Source of the DNA: Prochlorococcus sp. AG-347-B23
Lineage (GTDB): Bacteria; Cyanobacteriota; Cyanobacteriia; PCC-6307; Cyanobiaceae
DNA length: 58,800 nt
Direction: 5' to 3'
NCBI GenBank assembly: GCA_003281715.1
Contig: QCBE01000007.1
Span: forward strand, 1 to 58,800
Shown: piece by piece, positions 58,765 to 58,800 of the stretch
Numbering within the stretch: position 1 is the stretch's first letter
Layout: each line of letters opens with the position of its first letter
The notes under the pieces: generated by a model
Seen by the model: only the letters and a program-made list of their open reading frames with translations
What the model was told of the DNA's origin: nothing
Databases searched by the model: none
Position numbers and translations under genes: made by a program

Positions 58765-58800
58765 ATGACTAATAATGATTCTGATAATTCTCGAGAGTGG
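58765..58800 (+). CDS. Start of the next gene, perhaps ftsY, cut by the window edge
   Basis: An ATG at 58765 opens 12 codons (MTNNDSDNSREW) to the right edge. Twelve residues do not identify it. In picocyanobacteria nusB is often followed by ftsY, so that is a reasonable guess based only on context. Confidence 0.4.
   Translation, partial: MTNNDSDNSREW

Overview
The window is a compact, AT-rich (roughly 30% GC by eye) piece of a bacterial chromosome. Gene content and order point to a marine picocyanobacterium of the Prochlorococcus high-light type. Indicators are cyanobacterial DnaK2, a type II sigma factor, a slr1652/VTE5-like phytol kinase, sucrose-phosphate synthase, DUF3134, DUF502 and DUF1400 proteins, and the origin-side order dnaN - PRC-barrel protein - purL - purF - gyrA/parC - TPR protein - queG - DUF502 - nusB. 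No rRNA, CRISPR array, insertion sequence or prophage was seen. The assignment rests on recall of gene families and synteny, not on a search.

Layout. 1-6.5 kb: the start of a SprT-like protein (minus strand, cut by the window edge), a small membrane-anchored protein, a T4-type ATP-dependent DNA ligase, a 50-residue small ORF, a VTT membrane protein, valS, an A-type Fe-S carrier and tRNA-Val(TAC). 6.5-18 kb: mazG (frameshifted near its 5' end), speE, speB, gcvT, aspS, pyrG, queE, queC, pabB and pabC on the plus strand, ending against cobA. 18-32 kb: an MFS transporter, ppk, a sigma factor, phytol kinase, aroF (minus), acnB, a ClC channel, purU (minus), a FAD oxidoreductase and dnaK2 (minus). 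32-47 kb: aroE, rpsF, argG (minus), a small membrane protein, a DUF3134 protein, mraY, a short conserved protein, SPS (minus), uvrA (minus), recN (minus, split by a frameshift), a UbiB kinase, a DUF1400 protein and thrC. 46.8-47.1 kb: the only gene-free stretch over 300 bp, which looks like the replication origin. 47-58.8 kb: dnaN, a PRC-barrel protein, purL, purF, gyrA/parC-like (minus), TPR protein (minus), queG (minus), DUF502, nusB and the first 12 codons of the next gene.

How it works together. Nearly everything is core metabolism and housekeeping: amino-acid, purine, pyrimidine, folate, polyamine and queuosine synthesis, tRNA charging, DNA repair and replication. Packing is tight. Same-strand neighbours often overlap by 4 bp, and most convergent pairs touch or overlap at their stop codons, leaving little room for separate terminators.

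The most notable points are two single-base frame disruptions (an A7 tract in mazG; a missing base in recN), the phage-like ligase, the likely origin with a change in strand composition, a structured leader in front of rpsF, and a tRNA placed 15 nt before a protein gene. I found no convincing undescribed multi-gene system.
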